Shown: positions 1 to 8,964 of the stretch, piece after piece
Layout: each line of letters opens with the position of its first letter
How positions within the stretch are numbered: the stretch's first letter is position 1
From: Sulfuricurvum sp.
GTDB taxonomy: Bacteria; Campylobacterota; Campylobacteria; Campylobacterales; Sulfurimonadaceae
NCBI GenBank assembly: GCA_028714915.1
Contig: JAQTLL010000005.1
Coordinates: forward strand, 1-64,000
Direction: 5' to 3'
DNA length: 64,000 nucleotides
The notes under the pieces: model-generated
What the model was told of the DNA's origin: nothing
Seen by the model: only the letters and a program-made list of their open reading frames with translations
Databases searched by the model: none
Position numbers and translations under genes: made by a program

Positions 1-1076
1 TCCGTGTTGCCGTCAGCTGTCTCACCTAGAGCCGCACGATCCGTACCTACCGTCTCATCCACATTCACCGCCAATGCCGCAGCTTTCGCAACCTCACCAA
101 CTACACTCAAGGTCGGACCGTCATCATTAATCTCTATCACCAAATTTGCCGGTGCCGTACTGTCTCCATCATCATCAGTAACTACCATCGAGAACGGAAT
201 TTCCGGATACTGATCGGCTGCACCCGTATGATTAGGATCCGTGTGCGGTGCATTATCATTTAATGTGTAAGTCCAACTGTACACACCTCCACTTACCGTA
301 ACCACTAAATCACCGTAAGTGCCATGTACAGTGCCACCATTGGTCACGTCTACAGTATTGATTACCACACCGCCTACGGTATTAATGGTATCACCTCCCG
401 TCGTGATGTTGAGTGTACCACCTGTGCTGAGATTACCTCCTAGATTACCCTCTGGGATTAATCCACCTTCATTTACTACTGCGACATTGCCTTCGGCCAA
501 TACCCAATCTGCCGTCGGCGTACTGTCTTGTAGCAAATTCACCGGTGTTTCAGGAACTGTTGCCCCTAATATATTCGGTGCTGTCACACGCAAATCGGTC
601 GTTACATCGGTAACCAGACCGTCACGTGCCGCAAACGTATCGGCCAATCGTGCTGTATCTACCACAATATCACCCGCTGCTGTCTCATCTCCGGCTGTTG
701 TTTTATCTCCGGCTTCCGTCCCATCAGAGGGCTGCTGGTGTGTTACACCTTGTGCTTCGGTTCCTGCTGCTGCCATCGCCAGTGCATCTTTGACCGAATT
801 GACATACACCACCGCATCATGATGACTGAAGATACCATTTAACAACGAACTGTCAAACTGCAACGCTCCATTAGCTGAGAGAACCACATCACCGGCTCCC
901 TCGAGCAATACATCAATTACGATATTGGCACTTGCCCCGTTATTCGCGGCCCCATACACATGATCACCCTCATTGATTGTCTCACCTACTTTAAGCTGAT
1001 GAATACTCCCCTTACTATCTTTGACATAAAAAGTACCGTTTAAAAACGATTTTACTACTCCGATTGCGCGTGCCAT
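1..1076 (-). CDS. Large retention-module (LapA-like) adhesin, N-terminal part only
   Basis: An open frame runs on the minus strand from the ATG at 1076 through the left edge, so at least 358 residues are present and the C-terminus is missing. Residues 1-45 (start MARAIGVVKSFLNGTFYV) form the beta-rich retention module of LapA-type adhesins, which holds the protein in the TolC pore. Residues 132-135 are TAAG, the LapG-type cleavage tetrapeptide. After a linker comes a bacterial Ig/VCBS-like repeat region rich in Gly, Thr, Asp and Val (for example DDDGDST). The first ~150 residues are clearly paralogous to the complete protein at 1285-3090. A good ribosome binding site (GGAGG, 1083-1087) precedes the ATG. 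It is likely secreted by the type I system at 3770-8794. Total length and C-terminal RTX signal cannot be seen. Confidence 0.88.
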   Translation of the reverse strand, partial: MARAIGVVKSFLNGTFYVKDSKGSIHQLKVGETINEGDHVYGAANNGASANIVIDVLLEGAGDVVLSANGALQFDSSLLNGIFSHHDAVVYVNSVKDALAMAAAGTEAQGVTHQQPSDGTEAGDKTTAGDETAAGDIVVDTARLADTFAARDGLVTDVTTDLRVTAPNILGATVPETPVNLLQDSTPTADWVLAEGNVAVVNEGGLIPEGNLGGNLSTGGTLNITTGGDTINTVGGVVINTVDVTNGGTVHGTYGDLVVTVSGGVYSWTYTLNDNAPHTDPNHTGAADQYPEIPFSMVVTDDDGDSTAPANLVIEINDDGPTLSVVGEVAKAAALAVNVDETVGTDRAALGETADGNT

Positions 1077-1107
1077 GTGATGCCTCCATTTTGAAGTTTA
1101 TACGGTC

Positions 1108-1158
1108 ATTGTAACGCAGAAAAAAATATAAATCTATTGTACCAAGGTACTAATTGTG
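1108..1158 (-). promoter_or_regulatory. Promoter and palindromic operator of the large adhesin gene
   Basis: On the minus strand a -10 box TACAAT lies at 1108-1113. Upstream is the perfect palindrome GTACC-AA-GGTAC (1139-1150) inside a longer stretch that recurs almost unchanged upstream of the small paralog (3121-3171). The palindrome sits about 25-35 bp upstream of the -10, a position compatible with an activator site. The LuxR-type regulator at 3179-3769 is the obvious candidate ligand; that link is inference. Confidence 0.6.
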
Positions 1159-1236
1159 TAAAAAAGTTCTCTTTTTTTACTAGATAATAAGAAATAAGAA
1201 AGTTGGTTATCTCGAGGATTTACCGAAGTGCAAGAC

Positions 1237-1263
1237 GAATAGCACGAATAAACTGTGCTATTC
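1237..1263. terminator. Hairpin downstream of the small adhesin gene
   Basis: A perfect 9-bp inverted repeat GAATAGCAC / GTGCTATTC with a 9-nt loop lies just after the stop of the 601-aa adhesin gene. No T-tract follows it on either strand, so it may be a weak or factor-dependent terminator or an mRNA-end stabiliser. The rest of the 1151-1284 gap holds nothing I recognise. Confidence 0.35.
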
Positions 1264-1284
1264 TAAAAGAAAGAGAAAATCGTA

Positions 1285-3090
1285 TCAAATTACAGGAATA
1301 TCTGTCTCCACTCTGACCATTACAGTTGGATCGCCAACACTGGTGTACTCATTAAACATATAAGAAGTCCCGTTGACATCGTATGAGACGGCTGTTCCGG
1401 TTTGACTCCACTCTCCCGAATTGAGGAATCCAACCTGATCGGCACCATCCCCCAAAATATAAATATTACTATTTCCGCTCTCTGTCATATTTACAACATC
1501 GGCAAATGTAATGCTGGTCAGGTCATGGTCTCCGCTGGTTAGATCAATAACCTCAATATTATTGACATTACTGACCAAGGTATGGAAATCAATATTGGAG
1601 TTTCCAATCAGAACCAAGGTATCGGTACCTGTTCCTCCATCGATGGTTATATCATGGCTATCATACACCAACGCATCATTTCCCCCTTCACCATGGAGAG
1701 AATCAGATCCGATCCCGCCGATTAAAATATCATCTCCGCCACCGCCGCTTAGTGAATCATTACCTTCTCTTCCGTCAATCGAGTCATTTCCAGCTGATCC
1801 GACAATGGTATTGTCTCCGTAGACACCGACGTATGCCGTTGCACTGCTGCCATCGGATTCGGTGGAGGTTAATGACGCTATAATACTGCTATCTTGCGGC
1901 AATTCTTTATCCATCGTCAAAGTCCATGAGGTAAAATCGGTATCTGATCCGAACGTCACCACTCCGCTTTGTGGAACGGTCATATCGTCATACACATCAT
2001 GGGTAAGAATGGCCCCGGCTGGAAGCCCAGTAACGATAACATCTCCAAGGACTTCAGTCGAATCGGTCAGAGTGGCATCGATAATATTAAGAGGATATTG
2101 ATAAGAAACCATATCAGCATTAATGCTTTCTACCTTAAATTCACTGTTTATATTCTCTGCATTAACAAAGTTTTGAACCTCAAGTGCATAAAACGGGGTA
2201 TCAATAGAAATAGTTACAGGCTGATTATGAGGATCGGCATCATTGAATAAGCTATCAATATTGATTGTTTCGATAACTTTCCCCTCATGATCTTTTAATA
2301 ATATTTGCCCATCATCTACGTCTGTTTTATAACTTTTCAATCCAATCGTAACCGATGTAGCACTGCCATCAAATTTAATATCACCTGTTGTGCTATTGTG
2401 TGTATGCAAATTATAACCTTTTGCATCTGCATTACTATTTACTGGAGTAACTAATTGCGTTGGTTCACCCAGTGCAACATCTAATGTTGGAGCACTGGCT
2501 TCCACCACCGGAGGAGGTGGTGGCGGAGGTGTTACTAGCGGCTCTGTCACAGCCAACAAAGTTGTTTCCATAGATGAAGCCGTTGTTTCTGCCGCATTTG
2601 GTGTAGTTGTCCGTAAATCAGTCGTTACATCGGTAATTGCACCGTCACGGGCGGCAAACGTATCAGTCATCCGTTCCGTATCCGTGACGGTATTACCCGC
2701 TGCCGTTTCATCTCCGGCTTCGGTCACATCAGCTGCTGCTATTTTCTCTTCTGATGCAGAGTGCATTTGAGCTTCTGCCGCTGCAGAAAGAGCCAAAGCG
2801 TCGCTGAGGGAATTGATATGAATAACCGCATCATGATGGCTGAATATATTTGCGAGTAAAGCGCTCTCAAATTGCAACGCACCGTCTCCTGCAAGGATCA
2901 CATCACCGGCTCCGTCAAGCAATACGTCGATAACAATCTTCGCATCTGCTGTATTACCGTATGCACCATATACATGGTCACCCTCATTGATCGTTTCACC
3001 CGCTTTTAACTGATGGACATTACCTTTTATATCTCTGACGTAAAAAGTACCGTTTTCAAAAGATTTAATGTAACCTATTGCACGAGCCAT
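1285..3090 (-). CDS. Small retention-module RTX adhesin (LapA-like), 601 aa
   Basis: A complete mini version of the adjacent adhesin. Residues 1-45 are the retention module (MARAIGYIKSFENGTFYV). TAAG at 129-132 is the candidate LapG cleavage site. A proline-rich spacer (TPPPPPPPV, about 187-195) follows, then a beta-rich middle. Near 430-475 is a block of Ca2+-binding RTX nonapeptides (GREGNDSLSGGGGDDILIGG). The C-terminus (about 475-601, containing IEVIDLTSGDHDLTSITF and YILGDGAD) is typical of type I secretion targets. The large Ig repeats of true LapA proteins are absent, so this would protrude only a short distance. RBS GGAG at 3097-3100. It is the last gene of the adhesin/T1SS side facing left, with its own promoter at 3121-3126. 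Confidence 0.87.
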   Translation of the reverse strand: MARAIGYIKSFENGTFYVRDIKGNVHQLKAGETINEGDHVYGAYGNTADAKIVIDVLLDGAGDVILAGDGALQFESALLANIFSHHDAVIHINSLSDALALSAAAEAQMHSASEEKIAAADVTEAGDETAAGNTVTDTERMTDTFAARDGAITDVTTDLRTTTPNAAETTASSMETTLLAVTEPLVTPPPPPPPVVEASAPTLDVALGEPTQLVTPVNSNADAKGYNLHTHNSTTGDIKFDGSATSVTIGLKSYKTDVDDGQILLKDHEGKVIETINIDSLFNDADPHNQPVTISIDTPFYALEVQNFVNAENINSEFKVESINADMVSYQYPLNIIDATLTDSTEVLGDVIVTGLPAGAILTHDVYDDMTVPQSGVVTFGSDTDFTSWTLTMDKELPQDSSIIASLTSTESDGSSATAYVGVYGDNTIVGSAGNDSIDGREGNDSLSGGGGDDILIGGIGSDSLHGEGGNDALVYDSHDITIDGGTGTDTLVLIGNSNIDFHTLVSNVNNIEVIDLTSGDHDLTSITFADVVNMTESGNSNIYILGDGADQVGFLNSGEWSQTGTAVSYDVNGTSYMFNEYTSVGDPTVMVRVETDIPVI

Positions 3091-3120
3091 GTGAACTCCT
3101 CTGAGAAATTTTATACTCTC

Positions 3121-3171
3121 ATTCTAACGCAGAAAAAATTCAAAATCTATTGTACCAAGGTACTAATTGTA
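3121..3171 (-). promoter_or_regulatory. Promoter and palindromic operator of the small adhesin gene
   Basis: Near-identical to the block at 1108-1158. There is a minus-strand -10 TAGAAT (plus-strand 3121-3126), the poly-T/CTGCGTTA spacer, and the palindrome GTACC-AA-GGTAC at 3152-3163 followed by TAATTGT. The spacing between palindrome, -10 and ATG is conserved, so the two adhesins are probably co-regulated. The block ends only 8 bp before the stop codon of the LuxR-type gene, so this promoter lies between regulator and adhesin. Confidence 0.6.
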
Positions 3172-3178
3172 TAAAAAA

Positions 3179-3769
3179 CTACGTATGCAGAAGAATAGAG
3201 AGAGCAAGGCGATCTTTGACATCGAGTTTTTGATAAATTGAAGTAGCATGTGCTTTAACGGTTCGTACCGTAATATCCAGAGCATCGGCAATTGCCTGAT
3301 GTGTTGTACCATTTCCGAGCATCAACGCCACTTCTTGTTCCCGCTTACTCAAACTATCCAACAGAGCTAACGACTTTTCTTCTGCCTTATTTTTGTCTCG
3401 TATTTGGGAAATCATCATACCAATGAAATCAGGATGGAGCCAAACTTTTCCCTCTTCAAGTGCCTGATACGCTGATTGAAGATGATATTCATGCATCATA
3501 GCATTGCCGTATCCCATAGCTCCTAATTGCAAAAACTTTTGCGCTTCTGCAAAACTAGGGGTCATCGACAAAATCATGACACGATGTTCAAAAAGTTTTT
3601 CCAATATACTTTGGCTTGCCCCAACTATTACTTTATCCAGTATCAGAACGATAGAGTGCAATTTGATTTCAGACGGTATTTGGAAAAAAGAGACTGGATG
3701 CCAATCTATGAGGACATTTTTCCATCGTTCCATCACGCGTGTATCATCCGCAATCAAATACAGTTTCAT
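3179..3769 (-). CDS. LuxR-family DNA-binding regulator with receiver-like N-terminus
   Basis: 196 aa. The C-terminal ~60 residues are a LuxR/FixJ helix-turn-helix (LSKREQEVALMLGNGTTHQA ... TVRTVKAHATSIYQKLDV). The N-terminal ~125 residues resemble a CheY-like receiver in layout (LILD at about 43-46, ILSMTPS as the fourth strand). The acidic pair expected near residues 8-10 is only partly present (IADD), and there is no clear K of the fifth strand, so phosphorylation is uncertain. The ATG directly abuts the stop of the HlyD gene, so it is the last gene of the type I secretion operon. Likely regulates the neighbouring adhesin and/or matrix genes; the target is inferred. Confidence 0.8.
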   Translation of the reverse strand: MKLYLIADDTRVMERWKNVLIDWHPVSFFQIPSEIKLHSIVLILDKVIVGASQSILEKLFEHRVMILSMTPSFAEAQKFLQLGAMGYGNAMMHEYHLQSAYQALEEGKVWLHPDFIGMMISQIRDKNKAEEKSLALLDSLSKREQEVALMLGNGTTHQAIADALDITVRTVKAHATSIYQKLDVKDRLALSILLHT

Positions 3770-5107
3770 TTATCTCTCCGAAAAAGTATACTGCTTTGCT
3801 TTAAATATCGGTTTAAGGATATATTGCAAAATGGTTTTTTTCCCTGTAACAATATCAACATTGACCATCATACCCGGTAAAATTTTAAGCGGTTTTTCTT
3901 CACTCCCCAAAAATTTTTTATCTGTTTTAATTTTGACCACATAATAAACATTGTCATTTTTATCGGTAACAGTATCGGGACTGATTGTCACCACTTTTCC
4001 GCGTAGTGAACCGTATATGGAAAAATCATATGCAGTTACTTTGACTGTCGCACTTTGTCCAGGATAAATAAATGCGATATCGGCTGGTTTGACTTTAGCT
4101 TCGACGAGAAGCCCCCCCTCTGTAGGAACAATCTCAATCAGATTATCACCCGGTTTGATAACGCCGCCAACCGTGTTTATATACAGTTTTTGGACAATCC
4201 CGCTGATCGGTGATTTGATTGATGTGCGGGTTACTTGGTCGGCAAATGCTGAACTCTCGACACCTACTCGCTTGTATTCCGTCTCTGCTTCATTGAGATC
4301 CATCTGTGCTTTCATCCGAAATTCAGATCGTGTTTCTTGTATCTTGCTGCTGATTTGATTCATTTCCGCATTAAGTCTCGGGATGGAAGCTAGATACGCA
4401 TTGTACCGCTGAGAAATTTCACTCATTTCACGCTGCAATTTTAAAAATTCAACCTTGGGTTTAATCCCCTGAGCAACCATTGGTTCGGTGATAGCCACCT
4501 CTTCTTTAATCAATACAAGAGCCCGTTTTTGCTCCATAATCCGTCCCTGAATTTCCAGTTTTTCATTTTGTTTTTGAGCATATTGGTCATTTAATCCCTC
4601 TACCTGAGATCGGAGACGGTCTTGATTTGATACATACAGATTTCTCTCTTCGGCTATTTGCATCGGAATTTTTGCCATGTCATCAGCTGTTGGAGAAAAT
4701 GAACTACCCGTCGCTTCGGCACGAAGACGGATGATCTTGGAACGTAATTCTGCCCATTTAAATTGGGAACTCTCATAATTGGCGGTCGATTTAATATTTT
4801 CGATTTTCAAAAGGACATCATCTACTTTGACTCTTTGTCCCTCTTTAACCAATATTGCATTGACCATTCCCCCTTCCAGATGCTGGATCATCTGATTTTC
4901 TCCGCTGGGGATAACTTTGCCGCTTCCGCGAACAAGTTCATCGATCGGGGCAAACGCCGCCCATAACAATAATAAGGAAACGGTAATCAACCAAAAAAGA
5001 AGGATGAAACGAAGTTTTCTCGGAGAATCTTCCAAAACTGCCGAGGAGAGACTCCGCATAAATTCAAAGTCATGATCATCAAATGAAAAACGTTTATCGA
5101 AACTCAT
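3770..5107 (-). CDS. Type I secretion periplasmic adaptor (HlyD/LapC family)
   Basis: 445 aa, the usual size for HlyD-type membrane fusion proteins. A short cytoplasmic tail is followed by one TM helix (about 32-54), then a barrel-sandwich half (GSGKVIPSGENQMIQHLEGG), a long coiled coil (about 140-285), the second sandwich half (TSIKSPISGIVQKLYI) and a C-terminal beta-barrel domain. It links the inner-membrane ABC transporter to the TolC pore. It overlaps the ABC gene by 4 bp (5104-5107) and abuts the LuxR gene, so all are co-transcribed. Expected cargo: the two retention-module adhesins at 1-3090. Confidence 0.93.
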   Translation of the reverse strand: MSFDKRFSFDDHDFEFMRSLSSAVLEDSPRKLRFILLFWLITVSLLLLWAAFAPIDELVRGSGKVIPSGENQMIQHLEGGMVNAILVKEGQRVKVDDVLLKIENIKSTANYESSQFKWAELRSKIIRLRAEATGSSFSPTADDMAKIPMQIAEERNLYVSNQDRLRSQVEGLNDQYAQKQNEKLEIQGRIMEQKRALVLIKEEVAITEPMVAQGIKPKVEFLKLQREMSEISQRYNAYLASIPRLNAEMNQISSKIQETRSEFRMKAQMDLNEAETEYKRVGVESSAFADQVTRTSIKSPISGIVQKLYINTVGGVIKPGDNLIEIVPTEGGLLVEAKVKPADIAFIYPGQSATVKVTAYDFSIYGSLRGKVVTISPDTVTDKNDNVYYVVKIKTDKKFLGSEEKPLKILPGMMVNVDIVTGKKTILQYILKPIFKAKQYTFSER

Positions 5108-7284
5108 ATCGAGCCTCCTGAAAGTTTGGCGATCACTTGATCTTTCGGACCATCCAGATAAATTTGTCCTTCATTCATCACAATAATACGATCTACTACA
5201 GAGAGAATAGTATTCTTCTGTGTGATAAAAATAGCGGTTTTGTCTTCTACATACGTTTTCAAATTGCCTATTAAACGATTTTCACTCATTTGATCCATGG
5301 AGGCTGAGGGTTCATCCATAATCACGATCGGCGATTCGAATAGAATCGCCCGAGCGATTCCAATACTCTGTCGCTGACCTCCGGAAAGACCCATTCCTCT
5401 CTCTCCAATAGGCATTTCATACCCTTGAGGATGTTTTCGGATAAATTCATCGGCCCCAGAAATAACAGATGCCCGAATCATCTGTTCATCGCTCACATGA
5501 CTAGAACGGTAAGTAATGTTATCTTTGGCATTGCCTTTAAACAATGAAATATCCTGAGAGACATAGGAGATATTTTTGCGCAGATCCGCCGGATCAATCT
5601 GCTGAATATCGATTCCATCAAGCAAGATCGATCCGCTTTGCGGTTCGTAGAGATGCAACAACAACTTGGCAATCGTACTTTTCCCTGATCCCATTCTCCC
5701 GATGATAGCCACCTTCTCACCGGCTTTGATACTGAAAGAGATATGGTTTAATGCGTTATGATCCGATTCATCGTAGGCAAAACTCACATCTACAAATTCA
5801 ATTTGCCCTTTCAACTGCGGACGAGTAATAAATTTATGACCGTGGGGACGTTCCATAGGCTGCGAAATAATATTATTCAGAACATCGTACGCCGATCTGG
5901 CATCCGAATAGTTAGCGATTAAAGCCGCTGCCTGTCCCATCGGAGCAACAGCACGGGATCCGACGATAACAACGGCAATCAGCCCCCCCATCGTCAATTC
6001 GTGTTCACCGATCAAGTAAACACCGACAATGATCGACAAAATCGTTGTTAATTGCATCATAAAACCGGTCATCGTTGAAATCGATGCAGAAATCATGCGC
6101 GATTTAAGGCTCTTTTGGGCAATCTCACCCGTTGCCTCTTCCCAAGCCCACTGTACCTGTCCCGTCGCACCGAGAGTTTTGAGGGTTTCAATATTTTGCA
6201 GTGCTTCAACCAAAATAGAGTTTTTAGCCGCTGCAGCTTTATGTGTTTCTTCTATACTTTCGCTTAAAGGAGTACGAATGACAAGTGCATAAATCAGGAT
6301 CAATAACATCATCACAATGGGAACCAAAACGATCCATCCACCGATATATCCGATCAGCAACAAAAATAAAATCGCAAACGGAAAATCAACCACTGCCGTC
6401 AAAGTGGCATTCGTCAAAAAAGAGCGGATCGCATCAAAATCCTTAAGATTACTGGCAAAAGAACCTACCGATTTTGGGTGTGCTGCCATTTTTAAATCAA
6501 GTACCCTCTCAAAAATCACCGACGACATGATGATATCGCTTTTTTTACCGGCATTCTCCAGCAAAATCGCCCGCGTGAATTTCAAAAATGTGTCCAGTAA
6601 ATAGACGATCAAGACTCCAACAGCAAAAACCCATAATGTTTCTTTGGCATTATTCGGTATGACACGGTCGTATACGCTCATCGTAAACATAGGACTTGCC
6701 AAAACAAATAAGTTGATCAGTACCGTTGCGTAAATAACGTCACGATAAATGTTAGCTGAAAGCTTGAGTGTATCCCAGAACCAATGCTTACTTTTCACAT
6801 TGAGCGTCAACGTATCATTTTCGTTATAGACAAAGGGTTTTTTGATTAAAAAGGCAAAGCCGGTGTACTCTTCTTCCAATTTTTCAACCGAAACAGTCTC
6901 TTCTACTGCTTCGTCTGCTGGAAGTACCACTTTATACATTTTGCGGTCTTCCGAAATGGAGTCCAAAATGCAGGCATTGGAATTGTTCAATAGCAAGATC
7001 ATCGGCAGCTGTAATGGCGATATATCTGAAAGTTTTCGGCTGACAAGGGTACTTTTTAACCCAGCAATACTAGCAGCTCGGGAAAAAAGGGCTTTAGAGG
7101 ATTTTAAACTGTAAAGATGAGTCCTATCGCTTTTAGGATCAAGCGGTAATCCGGCGATCAACGCTTCAGCGGTATAGGGCTTATGATACAGTTTCGTGAA
7201 CAATACCAGACATTGGAGTAACGGATCGACTCCGAATGCCACCCCTTCCGGGTCAGCAATTTTGGCTTTCATTGTCTCACTCAT
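5104..7284 (-). CDS. Type I secretion ABC permease/ATPase (LapB/HlyB family)
   Basis: 726 aa. Residues about 15-140 form a C39-peptidase-like domain without the Cys-His catalytic motif, as in HlyB and LapB, so it should bind rather than cleave cargo. A six-helix ABC exporter domain spans about 165-445. The nucleotide-binding domain carries Walker A GRMGSGKST (about 530), signature LSGGQRQSIG (about 635) and Walker B IVIMDEPSAS (about 655). It energises export of RTX adhesins across both membranes with the HlyD and TolC proteins encoded on either side. Starts 25 bp after the TolC gene. Confidence 0.94.
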   Translation of the reverse strand: MSETMKAKIADPEGVAFGVDPLLQCLVLFTKLYHKPYTAEALIAGLPLDPKSDRTHLYSLKSSKALFSRAASIAGLKSTLVSRKLSDISPLQLPMILLLNNSNACILDSISEDRKMYKVVLPADEAVEETVSVEKLEEEYTGFAFLIKKPFVYNENDTLTLNVKSKHWFWDTLKLSANIYRDVIYATVLINLFVLASPMFTMSVYDRVIPNNAKETLWVFAVGVLIVYLLDTFLKFTRAILLENAGKKSDIIMSSVIFERVLDLKMAAHPKSVGSFASNLKDFDAIRSFLTNATLTAVVDFPFAILFLLLIGYIGGWIVLVPIVMMLLILIYALVIRTPLSESIEETHKAAAAKNSILVEALQNIETLKTLGATGQVQWAWEEATGEIAQKSLKSRMISASISTMTGFMMQLTTILSIIVGVYLIGEHELTMGGLIAVVIVGSRAVAPMGQAAALIANYSDARSAYDVLNNIISQPMERPHGHKFITRPQLKGQIEFVDVSFAYDESDHNALNHISFSIKAGEKVAIIGRMGSGKSTIAKLLLHLYEPQSGSILLDGIDIQQIDPADLRKNISYVSQDISLFKGNAKDNITYRSSHVSDEQMIRASVISGADEFIRKHPQGYEMPIGERGMGLSGGQRQSIGIARAILFESPIVIMDEPSASMDQMSENRLIGNLKTYVEDKTAIFITQKNTILSVVDRIIVMNEGQIYLDGPKDQVIAKLSGGSI

Positions 7285-7309
7285 ACTCTCTGCCCTTTAT
7301 TCGAAAAAT

Positions 7310-8794
7310 TTATTCTCTCCCTGCTGCCGGTAGAACAACAGGTTTTTCTTCTTTAGTCTCATCTTCTTTATCACGCTTGTATGGATCGTTTTGGCGATCG
7401 GCAAAAATAAGCGTATCGATACGCTTATCATTGTCCAGACGGTTATCCAAAACCTTTAACCCAACTTTTTGGGTATACGATTCTGTTTTGGATCCCAATA
7501 CGTTTTGTACCATCGACCCCATCGCATCATAAATACGGTAATACGAAAATAGAAGATTGTTTTGGGCAACGACAATCTGGGATTCAGCTGCAATGTAATC
7601 GTTTTGGGCAACCAAAAGATCCAACAATGTCCGACGACCCAAATCGTACTCTTTTTGATACAGTTCGAGCGTCTTGGCACTGGTTTGATCATATCGTTGA
7701 AGATGTACTAGCTGCTCGGTCAAATGCGTTTTAGCTGACCATGAGAGCTCTCCTTGTTCATCCAATTTACGTACCGTTTCACGTTTATTTTCGCTTTCCT
7801 GATAGACTTTGCTCAAATTTTTCTGGATTTGTGACTCATCCGCACCCCCACGGTACAAATTATACGAAAGCGTCAAGCCCAGAGCGCTTCGAGTATCTTT
7901 TCCGTCAATTCCACTAAGATCATTGCCCCATGATTGACGGGCAAAGGCATCAATTTTCGGATAATAGTTTTTATAGGATAGCTCTTTTTGTGCTTTTGCC
8001 GCTTTGATATTGTAATCTCTGACCAAAACTGACGGATTGTGCACTTTGGCATAAGCTTTCATTTCCTCTAATGTAGCAGGAACATCGCCACTAAACTGGA
8101 TGTCCTTCACTTCCTCTACCGGTACATGACGCCCAAGTACCCGTTCAAGATTAAAAAGAGCATCATCCAAATTATTTTTGGCAACAACATAGTTAGACTT
8201 TGAAAGTGAGAGCGAGGTATCCGCTTTTTCCGATTCCGAACGGGTTGTCATTCCTGCTGTATAAAGTTTATTGACTTTAGTATAAATCTCTTCATTAAAC
8301 TTAACGTTAGCTTCTGCGATACATAAGAGATCGCGGGTTTTCAGAACATTAATATAAGTGCTTACGAATTGGTAAGCGGCATCATTGGCATTTTCAATAT
8401 AATAATTTGCTGAAGCCAAAATTCGTGCTTTATTATAATCAACTTCATAGACCGTTCCAAAACCGTTAAAAAGGTTTTGCGTCAGTTGCAGTGAATGCTG
8501 ATAGCTTGTCAAAGATACGCTTTGAAACCCGGTATTACGATTATCGGTTCGTTCTCTGGCAATCGTACCGGCATAATCCAAACTCGGAAGATACTGTGCT
8601 TCGGTTGTACGCAAATCTTCGAGGGTTGCACGATAGTTATGCAATCTTTCCATCACAACGGGATGGGTTGATAAAACTTCATCAACCCCCTCTTGCAATG
8701 TCAACGCATTTAATGCAGAAGCGGCGCACAACGACAATGTAAATGTAACGGCTACTTTTGAAAATGGAATTTTATAGTACCACATCTTAGTCAA
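7310..8794 (-). CDS. TolC-family outer membrane channel (LapE-like)
   Basis: 494 aa with an N-terminal signal peptide (cleavage probably near residue 30, after ASALNA) and two outer-membrane efflux-protein repeats (about 35-230 and 245-440). The helical barrel is evident in repeated Ala/Asn/Tyr-rich heptads such as LDLLVAQNDYIAAESQIVVA. The C-terminus is Lys/Glu-rich. First gene of the secretion operon tolC-like, ABC, HlyD, luxR-like. In LapA systems the adhesin's retention module plugs this pore, which fits the adjacent retention-module genes. Confidence 0.92.
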   Translation of the reverse strand: MTKMWYYKIPFSKVAVTFTLSLCAASALNALTLQEGVDEVLSTHPVVMERLHNYRATLEDLRTTEAQYLPSLDYAGTIARERTDNRNTGFQSVSLTSYQHSLQLTQNLFNGFGTVYEVDYNKARILASANYYIENANDAAYQFVSTYINVLKTRDLLCIAEANVKFNEEIYTKVNKLYTAGMTTRSESEKADTSLSLSKSNYVVAKNNLDDALFNLERVLGRHVPVEEVKDIQFSGDVPATLEEMKAYAKVHNPSVLVRDYNIKAAKAQKELSYKNYYPKIDAFARQSWGNDLSGIDGKDTRSALGLTLSYNLYRGGADESQIQKNLSKVYQESENKRETVRKLDEQGELSWSAKTHLTEQLVHLQRYDQTSAKTLELYQKEYDLGRRTLLDLLVAQNDYIAAESQIVVAQNNLLFSYYRIYDAMGSMVQNVLGSKTESYTQKVGLKVLDNRLDNDKRIDTLIFADRQNDPYKRDKEDETKEEKPVVLPAAGRE

Positions 8795-8919
8795 CTCCTT
8801 TTACCATCTGTATTTTTGAACATAGGAGTATCTTACATCACTTTCCTCAAAAATAATCTTAAATTTAACTAAAGAAAATATTTACTATTAATATGATACA
8901 AAAATAAAAATTCTTGTGC

Positions 8920-8925
8920 TACAAT
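8920..8925 (+). promoter_or_regulatory. Extended -10 promoter of the OmpA-family gene
   Basis: TGC-TACAAT forms an extended -10 element 40 bp upstream of the ATG at 8965, in a T/A-rich 170-bp divergent region shared with the TolC operon. AAAAGG at 8953-8958 is the ribosome binding site. No equally clear promoter for the TolC side could be picked out. Confidence 0.5.
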
Positions 8926-8964
8926 GCATTTAGGCGAACAGTACTAATAAAAAAAGGATTGTAG

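Noticed and set aside
319-822. 167-aa plus-strand frame
   Set aside because: Antisense to the large adhesin; Pro/Val/Ser-rich translation is an artefact of the repeat-coding strand, and no ribosome site is present.
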